A stretch of 5,694 nucleotides of DNA, taken from assembly GCA_938041945.1 (NCBI GenBank), contig CALISC010000112.1, positions 1 through 5,694 on the forward strand. The letters are read 5' to 3'. The position numbers were made by a program, and so were the translations under genes. A model generated the notes under the pieces. It did no database searches, was not told where the DNA came from, and saw only the letters and a program-made list of their open reading frames with translations. Positions 1-5,260 of the stretch are shown one piece after another. This stretch comes from an uncultured Acholeplasmataceae bacterium. Lineage in GTDB: Bacteria; Bacillota_I; Bacilli_A; Acholeplasmatales; Acholeplasmataceae. Position 1 is the stretch's first letter; the number at the start of each line of letters is the position of its first letter.

Positions 1-24
1 TTTAAAAAAAGAAAGGAGAAAAAA

Positions 25-1290
25 ATGAAAAAACTAATTTTAACGCTAACAACTCTGTTAACTTCTGTTTTTTTAGTAGCCTGCCACAAAGCATTTTATA
101 TTGCCAAACAAGAAGCAGACATTATAATTCATAAACTAATTATGGGCAGAAGTTATGAAAACTCCATACTGGAACTGAAAAACATTTCAGATTCCGCTAA
201 AAACCTAAAAAACTACTCAATTAGATATTTTAAAAAATCAAGCCAATTTAGTGAACTAACTCTTCCAAACAAAGAAATTAAACCTGGTGAGTTTTTTTCA
301 ATTGGTAACGTTGATGCTACTCTTGTAAAAACTAAAGGCGACACATCAACAGGAAACGCTGGCAAAACTGTTGAAGTTGATCTACTTCAAAGCAAAATAA
401 CTTTTGGCTACTCTAAGCGAATTGAGTTAAAAAAAGAAGCCAAAACTATTGATGTATATGGCCAAAAAGACGCAAAAAACACTTTAGCCGAAGAGGCTTC
501 TCTTTATCGTTTTGCTGAGTTTGAAAAAAACTTAGGTGAAAATCACCTAAACTTCGTGTGGTGTTTATTTAAAGTAGAGTACTACAGTGCACTTGGCAAA
601 AACTGCCCGTTAACTTACGAAGAAGTTATGCGTGGACCTAAACCTGACTTAACTAAGTTAGTTGAAGACAAAGTAAATAGTGGTAAAAACTCAAAAGAAA
701 CTTTAATTCAAAATATCTTAAATAAAACTCCTGGAAATGGTGAAATTATTCCGGTTGACCGAGTTAGTCTGTATAAAGACGGAGATACTACTGACTTTGT
801 GGTATCTTTTACAGAAAGCACAACTGGCAACAAAGTTGAGCACACTCTTCCAACTAGATACGCATATTGCGATACCCCTGAAAAAGGAAAAGGTGTTACA
901 CGACCTGAGCCTTTTGCCAACCAGGCTACTAACTTAACTCATGATCTACACGAAAACGCAAAAACTACATACCTGCAAACTATACCGCGTGGTCAAATTG
1001 ACGGTAGTTTTGGTCGATACTTTTTAGTAGTTTGGGCAGGCAGCGATCTTGTTGCATTTAAATTAACCAAAAACGGACTAAACGAAAAACTACCTTCTAG
1101 ACTAAATATTTCAGATGCAATACTTTATAACGACATCCCACTTGAGTACTACATTGAAATGGCTTACTACTACGCCGAGCAAAAACGCCTAAACCTTGCC
1201 TATGAGTATAACAAAGACCCTTACTTTAACTACCGCACTGGTAAATTTAGAAAAGGTCACGAAAACGCAAGGATAAAAACCATTGAGTAA
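25..1290 (+). CDS. Surface lipoprotein: lamin-tail-like domain plus staphylococcal-nuclease-like (thermonuclease) domain
   Basis: The 421-residue product starts with a lipoprotein signal peptide: two Lys, a hydrophobic run, then lipobox LVAC with the lipidated Cys at residue 20. Residues about 31-202 look like a lamin-tail domain (LTD): an ILELKNIS strand near 48-55, NLKNYSIRYF at 60-69, LPNKEIKPGEFF at 80-91 and ASLYRF at 158-163. Residues about 240-360 match the SNase fold: DGDT at 252-255, Arg278 five residues before DTPE (283-286), the helix-like EPFANQA (295-301), and FGR with Arg331. By position these equal the SNase catalytic set Asp21, Arg35, Asp40, Glu43 and Arg87, so activity is expected. 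Inferred role: Ca2+-dependent cleavage of DNA or RNA outside the cell, anchored to the membrane. The last 60 residues are Tyr- and Lys-rich and unassigned. The start is supported by AAAGGAG at 12-18, six bases upstream. Its promoter lies outside the window. The nuclease call is strong; the LTD call is moderate. Confidence 0.88.
   Translation: MKKLILTLTTLLTSVFLVACHKAFYIAKQEADIIIHKLIMGRSYENSILELKNISDSAKNLKNYSIRYFKKSSQFSELTLPNKEIKPGEFFSIGNVDATLVKTKGDTSTGNAGKTVEVDLLQSKITFGYSKRIELKKEAKTIDVYGQKDAKNTLAEEASLYRFAEFEKNLGENHLNFVWCLFKVEYYSALGKNCPLTYEEVMRGPKPDLTKLVEDKVNSGKNSKETLIQNILNKTPGNGEIIPVDRVSLYKDGDTTDFVVSFTESTTGNKVEHTLPTRYAYCDTPEKGKGVTRPEPFANQATNLTHDLHENAKTTYLQTIPRGQIDGSFGRYFLVVWAGSDLVAFKLTKNGLNEKLPSRLNISDAILYNDIPLEYYIEMAYYYAEQKRLNLAYEYNKDPYFNYRTGKFRKGHENARIKTIE
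1269..1273 (+). promoter_or_regulatory. Shine-Dalgarno AAGGA that selects the TTG start of the second gene
   Basis: AAGGA lies inside the last codons of the nuclease gene, nine bases before the TTG at 1283. This is good spacing, and no ATG occurs anywhere later in the reading frame, so it is the main support for the TTG start. Confidence 0.6.
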
Positions 1291-2278
1291 AAGAACTCTT
1301 TTAACTGTTCTGCTTTATCTACTTTTTGTAGTAATTATAGGTGTGCCTTTCTTTTTTGCGATTAACGCAGTACTTGGAAAAAGAGACCTTGATTACTTTC
1401 AGTCAAATGTATTAGCACTGTACGCAACTCCTAGTAAACAAAAACAATATCTGCAAACTTACGCAAAACTTTTTGGCTATGAAACCGAAAACATACCAGT
1501 TTTCACACTAAACTCAGAACACCCTGAACACTCTAGTATCAAACTTCTTGTTTTAAAGGCACATAACCGCAAAACTAAACAAAATGCTCTATTGATATAT
1601 GTTGCTGAACTGCTTGCCTATTCAGGTGCTCCTGATAACTACGTAGTAGATGTGGCTAACAAAAACCGCCTTCATCCCCAAAACTACAAATCAGAAGTGC
1701 ATTACCGCCTTGAGTTTTCTTTTACCAACGCAAATTTTAAGTTTGTACAAAAAAACAAGTTCAGTGATTTTTTAAAACCATTTATTATCAACACCAATTT
1801 TGTCACAAACAGCGGTAAGTTTGAAAACTATATAGACGGAATTAAGATAACTCCAACCTACGCTCCAAGCACTTTTCCAAACAAACAAAAAATCAAAAAA
1901 CCTGAGTTAATAGTTGCAACTAAGGACTCAAAGTTTGCCAAAGAACAAGCAGCCTACCCAGAGGCTAAGCATATTTTGAGCGAAGGTCATAAATTATTTG
2001 ACCGTCAATATTTAGCCGAACCTTTTAATCATGCAGACAAAGCAGAAATCAAAATTAACTACTCTGGTCTAAACCGCGGTCTAGTCTTGGTGTCACTTGC
2101 AGGAACCGGCTTAATTTTAGTAATTACTTACTTTACTTTTATTAGAAAACCACTTAAAGTTTTCATAAAAGAAAAACGAAGAGCAGCACATCGCCGCAAG
2201 CAAGAACAAGCAGGAATAGATACAGAAACTAAGTTATTTGGCAAAACCGTCGATAAAGTTGAGCAAGATAAACAATAA
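1283..2278 (+). CDS. Unrecognised membrane protein with two transmembrane helices and a large external domain
   Basis: I do not recognise this 331-residue family. A short positive start (MSKR) is followed by a hydrophobic helix at about 5-31. A polar, Lys- and Asn-rich region of about 230 residues with no Cys and no Trp comes next, then a second helix at about 266-287 and a strongly basic tail (288-331, with KEKRR and HRRKQ). Positive charge at both ends predicts both termini inside and the 32-265 domain outside. The TTG start sits in the final codons of the nuclease gene: the two frames overlap by 8 bases (TTGAGTAA), so translation is probably coupled. Starting at a later GTG would delete half of the first helix. 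Adjacency suggests it serves the nuclease lipoprotein, for example as an anchor, partner or sensor. That is inference from position only; no enzyme motif is visible. The gene is real by length, coupling and topology. Confidence 0.8.
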   Translation: MSKRTLLTVLLYLLFVVIIGVPFFFAINAVLGKRDLDYFQSNVLALYATPSKQKQYLQTYAKLFGYETENIPVFTLNSEHPEHSSIKLLVLKAHNRKTKQNALLIYVAELLAYSGAPDNYVVDVANKNRLHPQNYKSEVHYRLEFSFTNANFKFVQKNKFSDFLKPFIINTNFVTNSGKFENYIDGIKITPTYAPSTFPNKQKIKKPELIVATKDSKFAKEQAAYPEAKHILSEGHKLFDRQYLAEPFNHADKAEIKINYSGLNRGLVLVSLAGTGLILVITYFTFIRKPLKVFIKEKRRAAHRRKQEQAGIDTETKLFGKTVDKVEQDKQ

Positions 2279-2285
2279 ACAGCAA

Positions 2286-2314
2286 AAATGTGCGTTTTTC
2301 TTAAAAACGCATTT
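2286..2314 (+). terminator. Small hairpin after the two-helix membrane gene; weak or partial terminator
   Basis: TGCGTTTTT (2291-2299) pairs with AAAAACGCA (2303-2311) across a 3-base loop, nine pairs. An alternative register lengthens the stem with AAAT (2286-2289) pairing ATTT (2311-2314). Only three T follow the stem on this strand, so termination is likely partial. On the opposite strand the stem is followed by a TTTTT run, so it could also stop antisense transcripts. Confidence 0.5.
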
Positions 2315-2340
2315 ACAAAACCCTTATGCTGGGTTATAAT
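2312..2340 (+). promoter_or_regulatory. Sigma-A-type promoter for the OB-fold lipoprotein gene
   Basis: The -35 box TTTACA (2312-2317) matches TTGACA at five of six bases, the spacer is exactly 17, and the -10 box TATAAT (2335-2340) is perfect. This is the best promoter in the window. The predicted start of transcription is near 2347, only about 19 bases before the ATG at 2366. The -35 box begins at the base after the stem of the upstream hairpin. Confidence 0.85.
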
Positions 2341-2365
2341 TTATTTAAAGGAGACATAAATATAT

Positions 2366-3265
2366 ATGTTTAAAAAATTATTATTAACATTTCTTACACT
2401 AATCGTTCCATTTGCTTTAGCGTCATGCGAACCAAGATATTTTGACGATGTTAAAGTTACTAAAATCAAAGACATCTACAATATGAACGCAAATGATCCG
2501 GTGGCTGCATCTGGAATTCTTTTCCGTGCGGCTTCAAAAGCAACTTGGTATTTAACTGATGGTACATCTACAATCAAGGTATATGACCGCAATGGTGATA
2601 TTGACCACGATAAAGATTTAAACTACGATTTTCAAAAAGTTTTAATTAAAGGCAAAGTGTCTGAGTTTGCAGGTTTAAAACAAATTGCAATGCAAGACAT
2701 TAAATTAAACGAAAAATCAAGTGCTAAATTACCCGAACTTGCAGACATTTCTCAAGTTAAACTATTTGCAAATAGCCAAAAAGGTAAAGAACAGGTTTCT
2801 GCAGATTTTGCTAACCTAGATGGTAAATTAGTTAAGTTTGGTGCTAAATTACATGGCTTTAAAGAAACTTACGTAGGTAAAGTAATTGAACAAGTAAACG
2901 GTGAAAATAAACTTATTGCTGGCAAAACTCCAGACTACATTGAAGTTCAACTAGAAATTAATGGTGAAAAAACTAATGTTCGTTTTGATGTTCGCGAACC
3001 AAAATGGGCAAAATGGTTTAAAGAAAACATTGCAGCAGTTAAAGCACTTTACAAAGACATTAAGTTTGCAGCAACTGAGAAAAAGAAAGGCGACAAGATT
3101 GAAAAAACTTATCTTGAATACAAATTACCTGAAGCAAAACAAGTTTCAGTTAGCAATGTAATCGCTTCAGTTTACAAGCCTTACGACAAAGCAAAAAAAC
3201 AACTAGTTGGAACTTCACTTTCTCAATTTGATATTTCTACTAGATTCACTATTACTTTTAAATAA
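2366..3265 (+). CDS. Surface lipoprotein with a YhcR-type OB-fold-like domain
   Basis: The 299-residue product has a lipoprotein signal peptide with lipobox LASC and lipidated Cys at residue 21. Residues about 33-115 resemble the OB-fold domain found in YhcR-type extracellular nucleases: a leading KIKDIYNMNANDPV segment, a VAASGIL strand, YLTDGTSTIKVYD (62-74) and VLIKGKVSEFAGLKQI (92-107). These domains are thought to bind nucleic acid. Residues 145-210 contain LDGKLVKFGAKL and YIEVQLEINGEKTNVRFDV, possibly a second beta-rich unit of the same kind. The rest is Lys-rich with helix then strand. No nuclease catalytic motif is visible, so it is probably a binding or accessory protein. It has its own promoter and a terminator after it, so it is a single-gene unit beside the nuclease pair. 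AAAGGAG (2347-2353) lies 12 bases before the ATG, a somewhat long spacing. Lipoprotein status is secure; the OB assignment is moderate. Confidence 0.82.
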   Translation: MFKKLLLTFLTLIVPFALASCEPRYFDDVKVTKIKDIYNMNANDPVAASGILFRAASKATWYLTDGTSTIKVYDRNGDIDHDKDLNYDFQKVLIKGKVSEFAGLKQIAMQDIKLNEKSSAKLPELADISQVKLFANSQKGKEQVSADFANLDGKLVKFGAKLHGFKETYVGKVIEQVNGENKLIAGKTPDYIEVQLEINGEKTNVRFDVREPKWAKWFKENIAAVKALYKDIKFAATEKKKGDKIEKTYLEYKLPEAKQVSVSNVIASVYKPYDKAKKQLVGTSLSQFDISTRFTITFK

Positions 3266-3294
3266 GTCACTTAAACTTTTTTAAAAACTCAACG

Positions 3295-3320
3295 ACCCCG
3301 ATATTTTTATCGGGGTTTTT
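3295..3320 (+). terminator. Rho-independent terminator of the OB-fold lipoprotein gene
   Basis: CCCCGATA (3296-3303) pairs with TATCGGGG (3308-3315) around a TTTT loop. An extra A-T pair (3295-3316) sits at the base, and five T follow. It starts 30 bases after the stop codon and isolates the ribosomal operon from read-through. Outer complementary arms also exist (3281-3287 with 3316-3322, and 3268-3274 with 3324-3330). Confidence 0.93.
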
Positions 3321-3327
3321 AAATTAA

Positions 3328-3356
3328 GTGCAAAAACCCCGCAAATGTGGTATCCT
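3328..3356 (+). promoter_or_regulatory. Extended -10 promoter of the rplK operon
   Basis: TATCCT (3351-3356) is preceded directly by TGG, the TGn extended -10 element. At 17 bases upstream is GTGCAA (3328-3333), a weak -35 box with three matches. Predicted transcription start is near 3363, just after the upstream terminator and just before the first leader hairpin, which supports the placement. Confidence 0.65.
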
Positions 3357-3364
3357 ATTTTAGT

Positions 3365-3383
3365 TAAGTGTACACAACACTTA
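3365..3383 (+). promoter_or_regulatory. 5'-end hairpin of the rplK leader
   Basis: TAAGTGT (3365-3371) pairs perfectly with ACACTTA (3377-3383) around a 5-base loop. It would form at the extreme 5' end of the operon mRNA, where such stems often protect the transcript. The function is inferred. Confidence 0.5.
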
Positions 3384-3416
3384 GTGGTAGTTGCTAACCT
3401 TAGCGACGCTAACCAC
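3384..3416 (+). promoter_or_regulatory. Candidate ribosomal protein L1 binding site (autoregulatory leader)
   Basis: The outer helix GTGGT (3384-3388) pairs with ACCAC (3412-3416). The inner helix GTTGCTA (3390-3396) pairs with TAGCGAC (3401-3407) around ACCT. Between them is an asymmetric internal loop with one base on the left and four on the right. This two-helix, asymmetric-loop layout is that of known L1 sites on 23S rRNA and rplKA mRNA. The left strand GTGGTAG resembles the rRNA GUGGGAG, and the right strand GACGCTAACCAC resembles GAAAUACCAC (rRNA quoted from memory). L1 binding here would repress translation of L11 and L1. The structure is seen; the ligand is inferred. Confidence 0.6.
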
Positions 3417-3435
3417 ATGCTTACATAATTTAGTA

Positions 3436-3444
3436 AAAGGAGGT
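3436..3444 (+). promoter_or_regulatory. Strong Shine-Dalgarno fixing the rplK start
   Basis: AAAGGAGGT is a nine-base match to the 16S anti-SD end. It is seven to eight bases before the ATG at 3452. An in-frame GTG at 3446 is only one to two bases away and cannot be served by it, so the ATG giving MAKKIV is the start. Confidence 0.9.
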
Positions 3445-3451
3445 TGTGTTT

Positions 3452-3874
3452 ATGGCTAAAAAAATTGTCAAGCAAATTAAATTACAAATTCCGGCTGGCA
3501 AAGCGACACCAGCAGCACCAGTAGGTCCTGCCCTTGGTCAAGCGCAAGTTAACATTCCGCAATTTGTTAAACAATTCAACGACGCTACTCAAGGTCAAAT
3601 TGGCTTTGTAGTGCCAGTAGTAATTTCTGTATATGAAGACCGTTCATTTACATTTGTTACCAAAACTCCACCGGCTTCAGATCTTTTAAAGAAAGAAGCA
3701 GGTATTGAAAAGGGTTCTGCAAACCCTCTTAAAAACAAAGTTGCAAAAATCAAACGCGCCCAAGTTGCTAAAATCGCAGAAATCAAAATGCGCGATTTAA
3801 ACGCTAACGACATAGAGGCCGCAACTAAAATTATTGAAGGATCTGCCCGCAACATGGGCATTGAAGTTGAATAA
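3452..3874 (+). CDS. rplK: 50S ribosomal protein L11
   Basis: At 140 residues it has the normal bacterial length. The N-terminal domain (1-72) carries [18 protein letters not shown], the proline-bearing helix that contacts the thiostrepton-binding region of 23S rRNA and the factors EF-G and RelA. The linker TPP at 72-74 leads to the C-terminal RNA-binding domain, ending with the family hallmark GSARNMGI (130-137). L11 forms the base of the GTPase-associated centre together with L10 and L7/L12, encoded further on. It is the first gene of the operon, behind its own promoter and the candidate L1-responsive leader. Its TAA stop is part of the next gene's Shine-Dalgarno, 11 bases before the rplA ATG, so the two are probably translationally coupled. 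The usual bacterial neighbours secE and nusG are absent upstream. Nothing is truncated. Confidence 0.98.
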   Translation: MAKKIVKQIKLQIPAGKATPAAPVGPALGQAQVNIPQFVKQFNDATQGQIGFVVPVVISVYEDRSFTFVTKTPPASDLLKKEAGIEKGSANPLKNKVAKIKRAQVAKIAEIKMRDLNANDIEAATKIIEGSARNMGIEVE

Positions 3875-3885
3875 GGAGCACTGAA

Positions 3886-4572
3886 ATGCAAAAAGGAAAA
3901 AAATACACAGAAAGTGCTAAACTTATCGACAAAACTGTTCAGTATTCTTTAACAGATGGCGTTGAACTAGTTAAAAAGGCTAAGTTTGCTAAGTTTGACG
4001 AAACCGTGGAACTTGCTCTTAAAATGAACTTAGATTCACGTAAAGCCGAACAAAACTTGCGAGGAGCATTAGTTCTTCCACACGGTACTGGTAAAACTCA
4101 AAAAGTCTGCGTAATTGCTGAAGGCAAAAAGGCAGAAGAGGCTAAAAAAGCAGGCGCTGACGTAGTTGGCGACAACGAACTAATTCAACAAATTGCCGGT
4201 GGTTGGCTGGAGTTTGACGTTATGGTTGCAACTCCTGACATGATGCCAAAACTAGGTAGACTAGGTAAAGTCCTTGGACCTCGTGGTTTGATGCCAAACC
4301 CAAAAACAGGAACTGTGACTCTAGACGTTGAAAAAGCAGTTCACGACATTAAAAACGGTAAAGTTGAATACCGCGTGGATAAATTCGGTAACATCCAAGT
4401 TCCAGTTGGTAAATCTTCTTTTCAAACCAAAGCTTTAGTTGAAAACATCGCAGTTGTACTTGACCAAATCATTAAAATTAAACCAGCAACTGTCAAAGGT
4501 ACTTACCTTAAAAACGCCACAATTTCTACAACTCAGGGACCTGGTGTAAAAATCAACCCAGAAACTCGCTAA
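3886..4572 (+). CDS. rplA: 50S ribosomal protein L1
   Basis: The 228-residue length is standard. The family signature [17 protein letters not shown] lies at about 123-139, and the second half of domain I follows with [10 protein letters not shown] (167-176) and a C-terminal [16 protein letters not shown] (205-220). L1 forms the mobile stalk by the E site and helps deacylated tRNA leave. In many bacteria it also represses the L11-L1 mRNA by binding a leader that imitates its rRNA site; a candidate site is at 3384-3416. TAAGGAG (3872-3878) overlaps the L11 stop, with seven bases to the ATG. The only Trp is TGG. No terminator separates it from the L10 leader, so some rplJL transcription may come through from the rplK promoter. 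Confidence 0.98.
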   Translation: MQKGKKYTESAKLIDKTVQYSLTDGVELVKKAKFAKFDETVELALKMNLDSRKAEQNLRGALVLPHGTGKTQKVCVIAEGKKAEEAKKAGADVVGDNELIQQIAGGWLEFDVMVATPDMMPKLGRLGKVLGPRGLMPNPKTGTVTLDVEKAVHDIKNGKVEYRVDKFGNIQVPVGKSSFQTKALVENIAVVLDQIIKIKPATVKGTYLKNATISTTQGPGVKINPETR

Positions 4573-4576
4573 AAGT

Positions 4577-4584
4577 TGTATAAT
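4577..4584 (+). promoter_or_regulatory. -10 element of an internal promoter for rplJ-rplL
   Basis: A perfect TATAAT at 4579-4584 lies seven bases after the L1 stop codon, preceded by TTG. No good -35 box is found at 16-19 bases. Predicted transcription start is near 4591, just before the first antiterminator strand (4596), so the transcript would contain exactly the complete leader. That fit, not the -35, is the main support. Confidence 0.55.
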
Positions 4585-4590
4585 ATTTAA

Positions 4591-4718
4591 AGTAAAAATT
4601 AATCTCCAAAGACAGCGGGCACAACCTTAAGTCCTGCCGAGGAAAACAAAACAAATCATTTAAACCCTTTTTTTGTTTAACTCGCTTTGGCTAAGTTAAT
4701 TTAAAAAAGGGTTTTTTT
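4591..4718 (+). promoter_or_regulatory. L10 leader: autoregulatory attenuator of rplJ-rplL
   Basis: The core matches the known L10 leader. CC (4606-4607) and GG (4641-4642) close a kink-turn-like junction (AAAGACA on the left, CGA on the right), topped by a helix GCGGG (4615-4619) with CCTGC (4633-4637). The L10(L12)4 complex binds this RNA in other bacteria and lowers rplJL expression when stalk protein is in excess. Downstream is an intrinsic terminator (4662-4718). A competing helix is visible: AAATTAA (4596-4602) with TTAATTT (4696-4702), and CCAAAG (4606-4611) with CTTTGG (4685-4690). It uses both the left strand of the L10 site and the right side of the terminator's upper stem, so L10 binding would free the terminator. 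Recognition of the leader is secure; the competing helix is my inference from complementarity. Confidence 0.88.
4662..4718 (+). terminator. Intrinsic terminator (attenuator) inside the L10 leader
   Basis: AAACCCTTTTTT (4662-4673) pairs with AAAAAAGGGTTT (4703-4714), twelve pairs. An upper stem TTAACT (4677-4682) pairs with AGTTAA (4694-4699), and GC/GC may close the tip. A run of seven T (4712-4718) partly overlaps the stem. It lies 32 bases before the rplJ ATG, so it controls transcription into rplJ rather than ending rplA. Confidence 0.85.
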
Positions 4719-4750
4719 ATGTTAAAAACATAGATTTAAACGGAGGAGAA

Positions 4751-5236
4751 ATGAAAGAAAGTTTAGTCTTAAAACAAAAACAAGTAGACGAACTTAGCCA
4801 AATTTTGACAGCCGCTAAAACTATCGTTGTTTTTGAATACAAAGCGCTTTCAGTTGAAAGTCTAACTCAACTTAGACGTGCGCTTTTAAAAAGCGATTCC
4901 AGCGCTAAAGTTTATAAAAACAACATAGCACGCCGCGCTGCTTTAAAATCTGGTTTAACTGATCTTGCAGAACACCTAGTTGGACAAGTTGCAATTGCAT
5001 ACTCACTTACCGACACAGTGGCTCCAGCAAAAGCAGTTTATGAGTTTATTCAAGCATATCCTGACAAAAAAATCGTGGCAGGTGCAATTGACGGAAAATC
5101 AGCAACAGTTTCAGAAATTGAAACTTTGGCAAAACTACCAAACAAAGAAGGTATGCTTCAACTATTGGCTGGTGCAATGTATCAACCACTTCAACGCCTT
5201 GCTATCGGGCTTAATATGTTAGCAGAATCAAAATAA
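4751..5236 (+). CDS. rplJ: 50S ribosomal protein L10 (stalk base P0-like protein)
   Basis: At 161 residues it is slightly shorter than the common 165-175. The globular rRNA-binding part shows the usual pattern: IVVFEYKALSVESLTQLRR (25-43), VYKNNIARRA (54-63), HLVGQVAIAYS (75-85), APAKAVYEF (91-99), VAGAIDGK (109-116) and LAKLPNKEGML (127-137). The C-terminal helix (about 138-161) carries L7/L12 dimers. The usual KNTL motif reads KNNI, a mild change. L10 anchors the stalk to 23S rRNA beside L11 and, in complex with L7/L12, should bind the leader just upstream to limit its own synthesis. GGAGG (4742-4746) is only four bases from the ATG, tighter than for the other genes. An upstream ATG at 4719 meets a TAG after four codons. 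Confidence 0.97.
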   Translation: MKESLVLKQKQVDELSQILTAAKTIVVFEYKALSVESLTQLRRALLKSDSSAKVYKNNIARRAALKSGLTDLAEHLVGQVAIAYSLTDTVAPAKAVYEFIQAYPDKKIVAGAIDGKSATVSEIETLAKLPNKEGMLQLLAGAMYQPLQRLAIGLNMLAESK

Positions 5237-5260
5237 TTTTGCTAAGGAGGATTTTATATT

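Noticed and set aside
708..937. Overlapping short open frames on both strands inside the nuclease gene
   Set aside because: They cover the SNase active-site coding region, which is clearly real in its own frame; no Shine-Dalgarno or domain signal supports the alternatives.
2961..3161. 66-codon + strand frame inside the OB-fold lipoprotein gene
   Set aside because: Low-complexity Lys/Gln/Leu translation typical of an out-of-frame AT-rich reading; no start signals.
3421..3430. CATAAT near 3424-3429 as a second rplK promoter
   Set aside because: No -35 box at a suitable distance, and transcription would start inside the Shine-Dalgarno; the extended -10 at 3351 explains the leader better.
3446..3451. 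GTG at 3446 as an earlier start for L11 (adding two residues)
   Set aside because: It is almost touching the Shine-Dalgarno at 3436-3444. The ATG at 3452 has proper spacing and gives the family-typical MAKK start and 140-residue length.
3281..3475. Open frame of 64 codons on the minus strand across the lipoprotein-rplK spacer
   Set aside because: It runs through the terminator, promoter and both leader hairpins of the + strand, has no recognisable protein features and no convincing ribosome site.
3595..3891. 98-codon minus-strand open frame inside rplK
   Set aside because: It lies entirely opposite a highly conserved ribosomal protein gene; it is a by-product of that gene's codon bias.
4719..4733. 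Four-codon leader peptide (ATG to TAG) before rplJ
   Set aside because: The ATG follows directly on the terminator T-run with no ribosome site; likely chance.
4980..5222. 80-codon + strand frame inside rplJ
   Set aside because: Shadow of a well-conserved gene, with no ribosome site.
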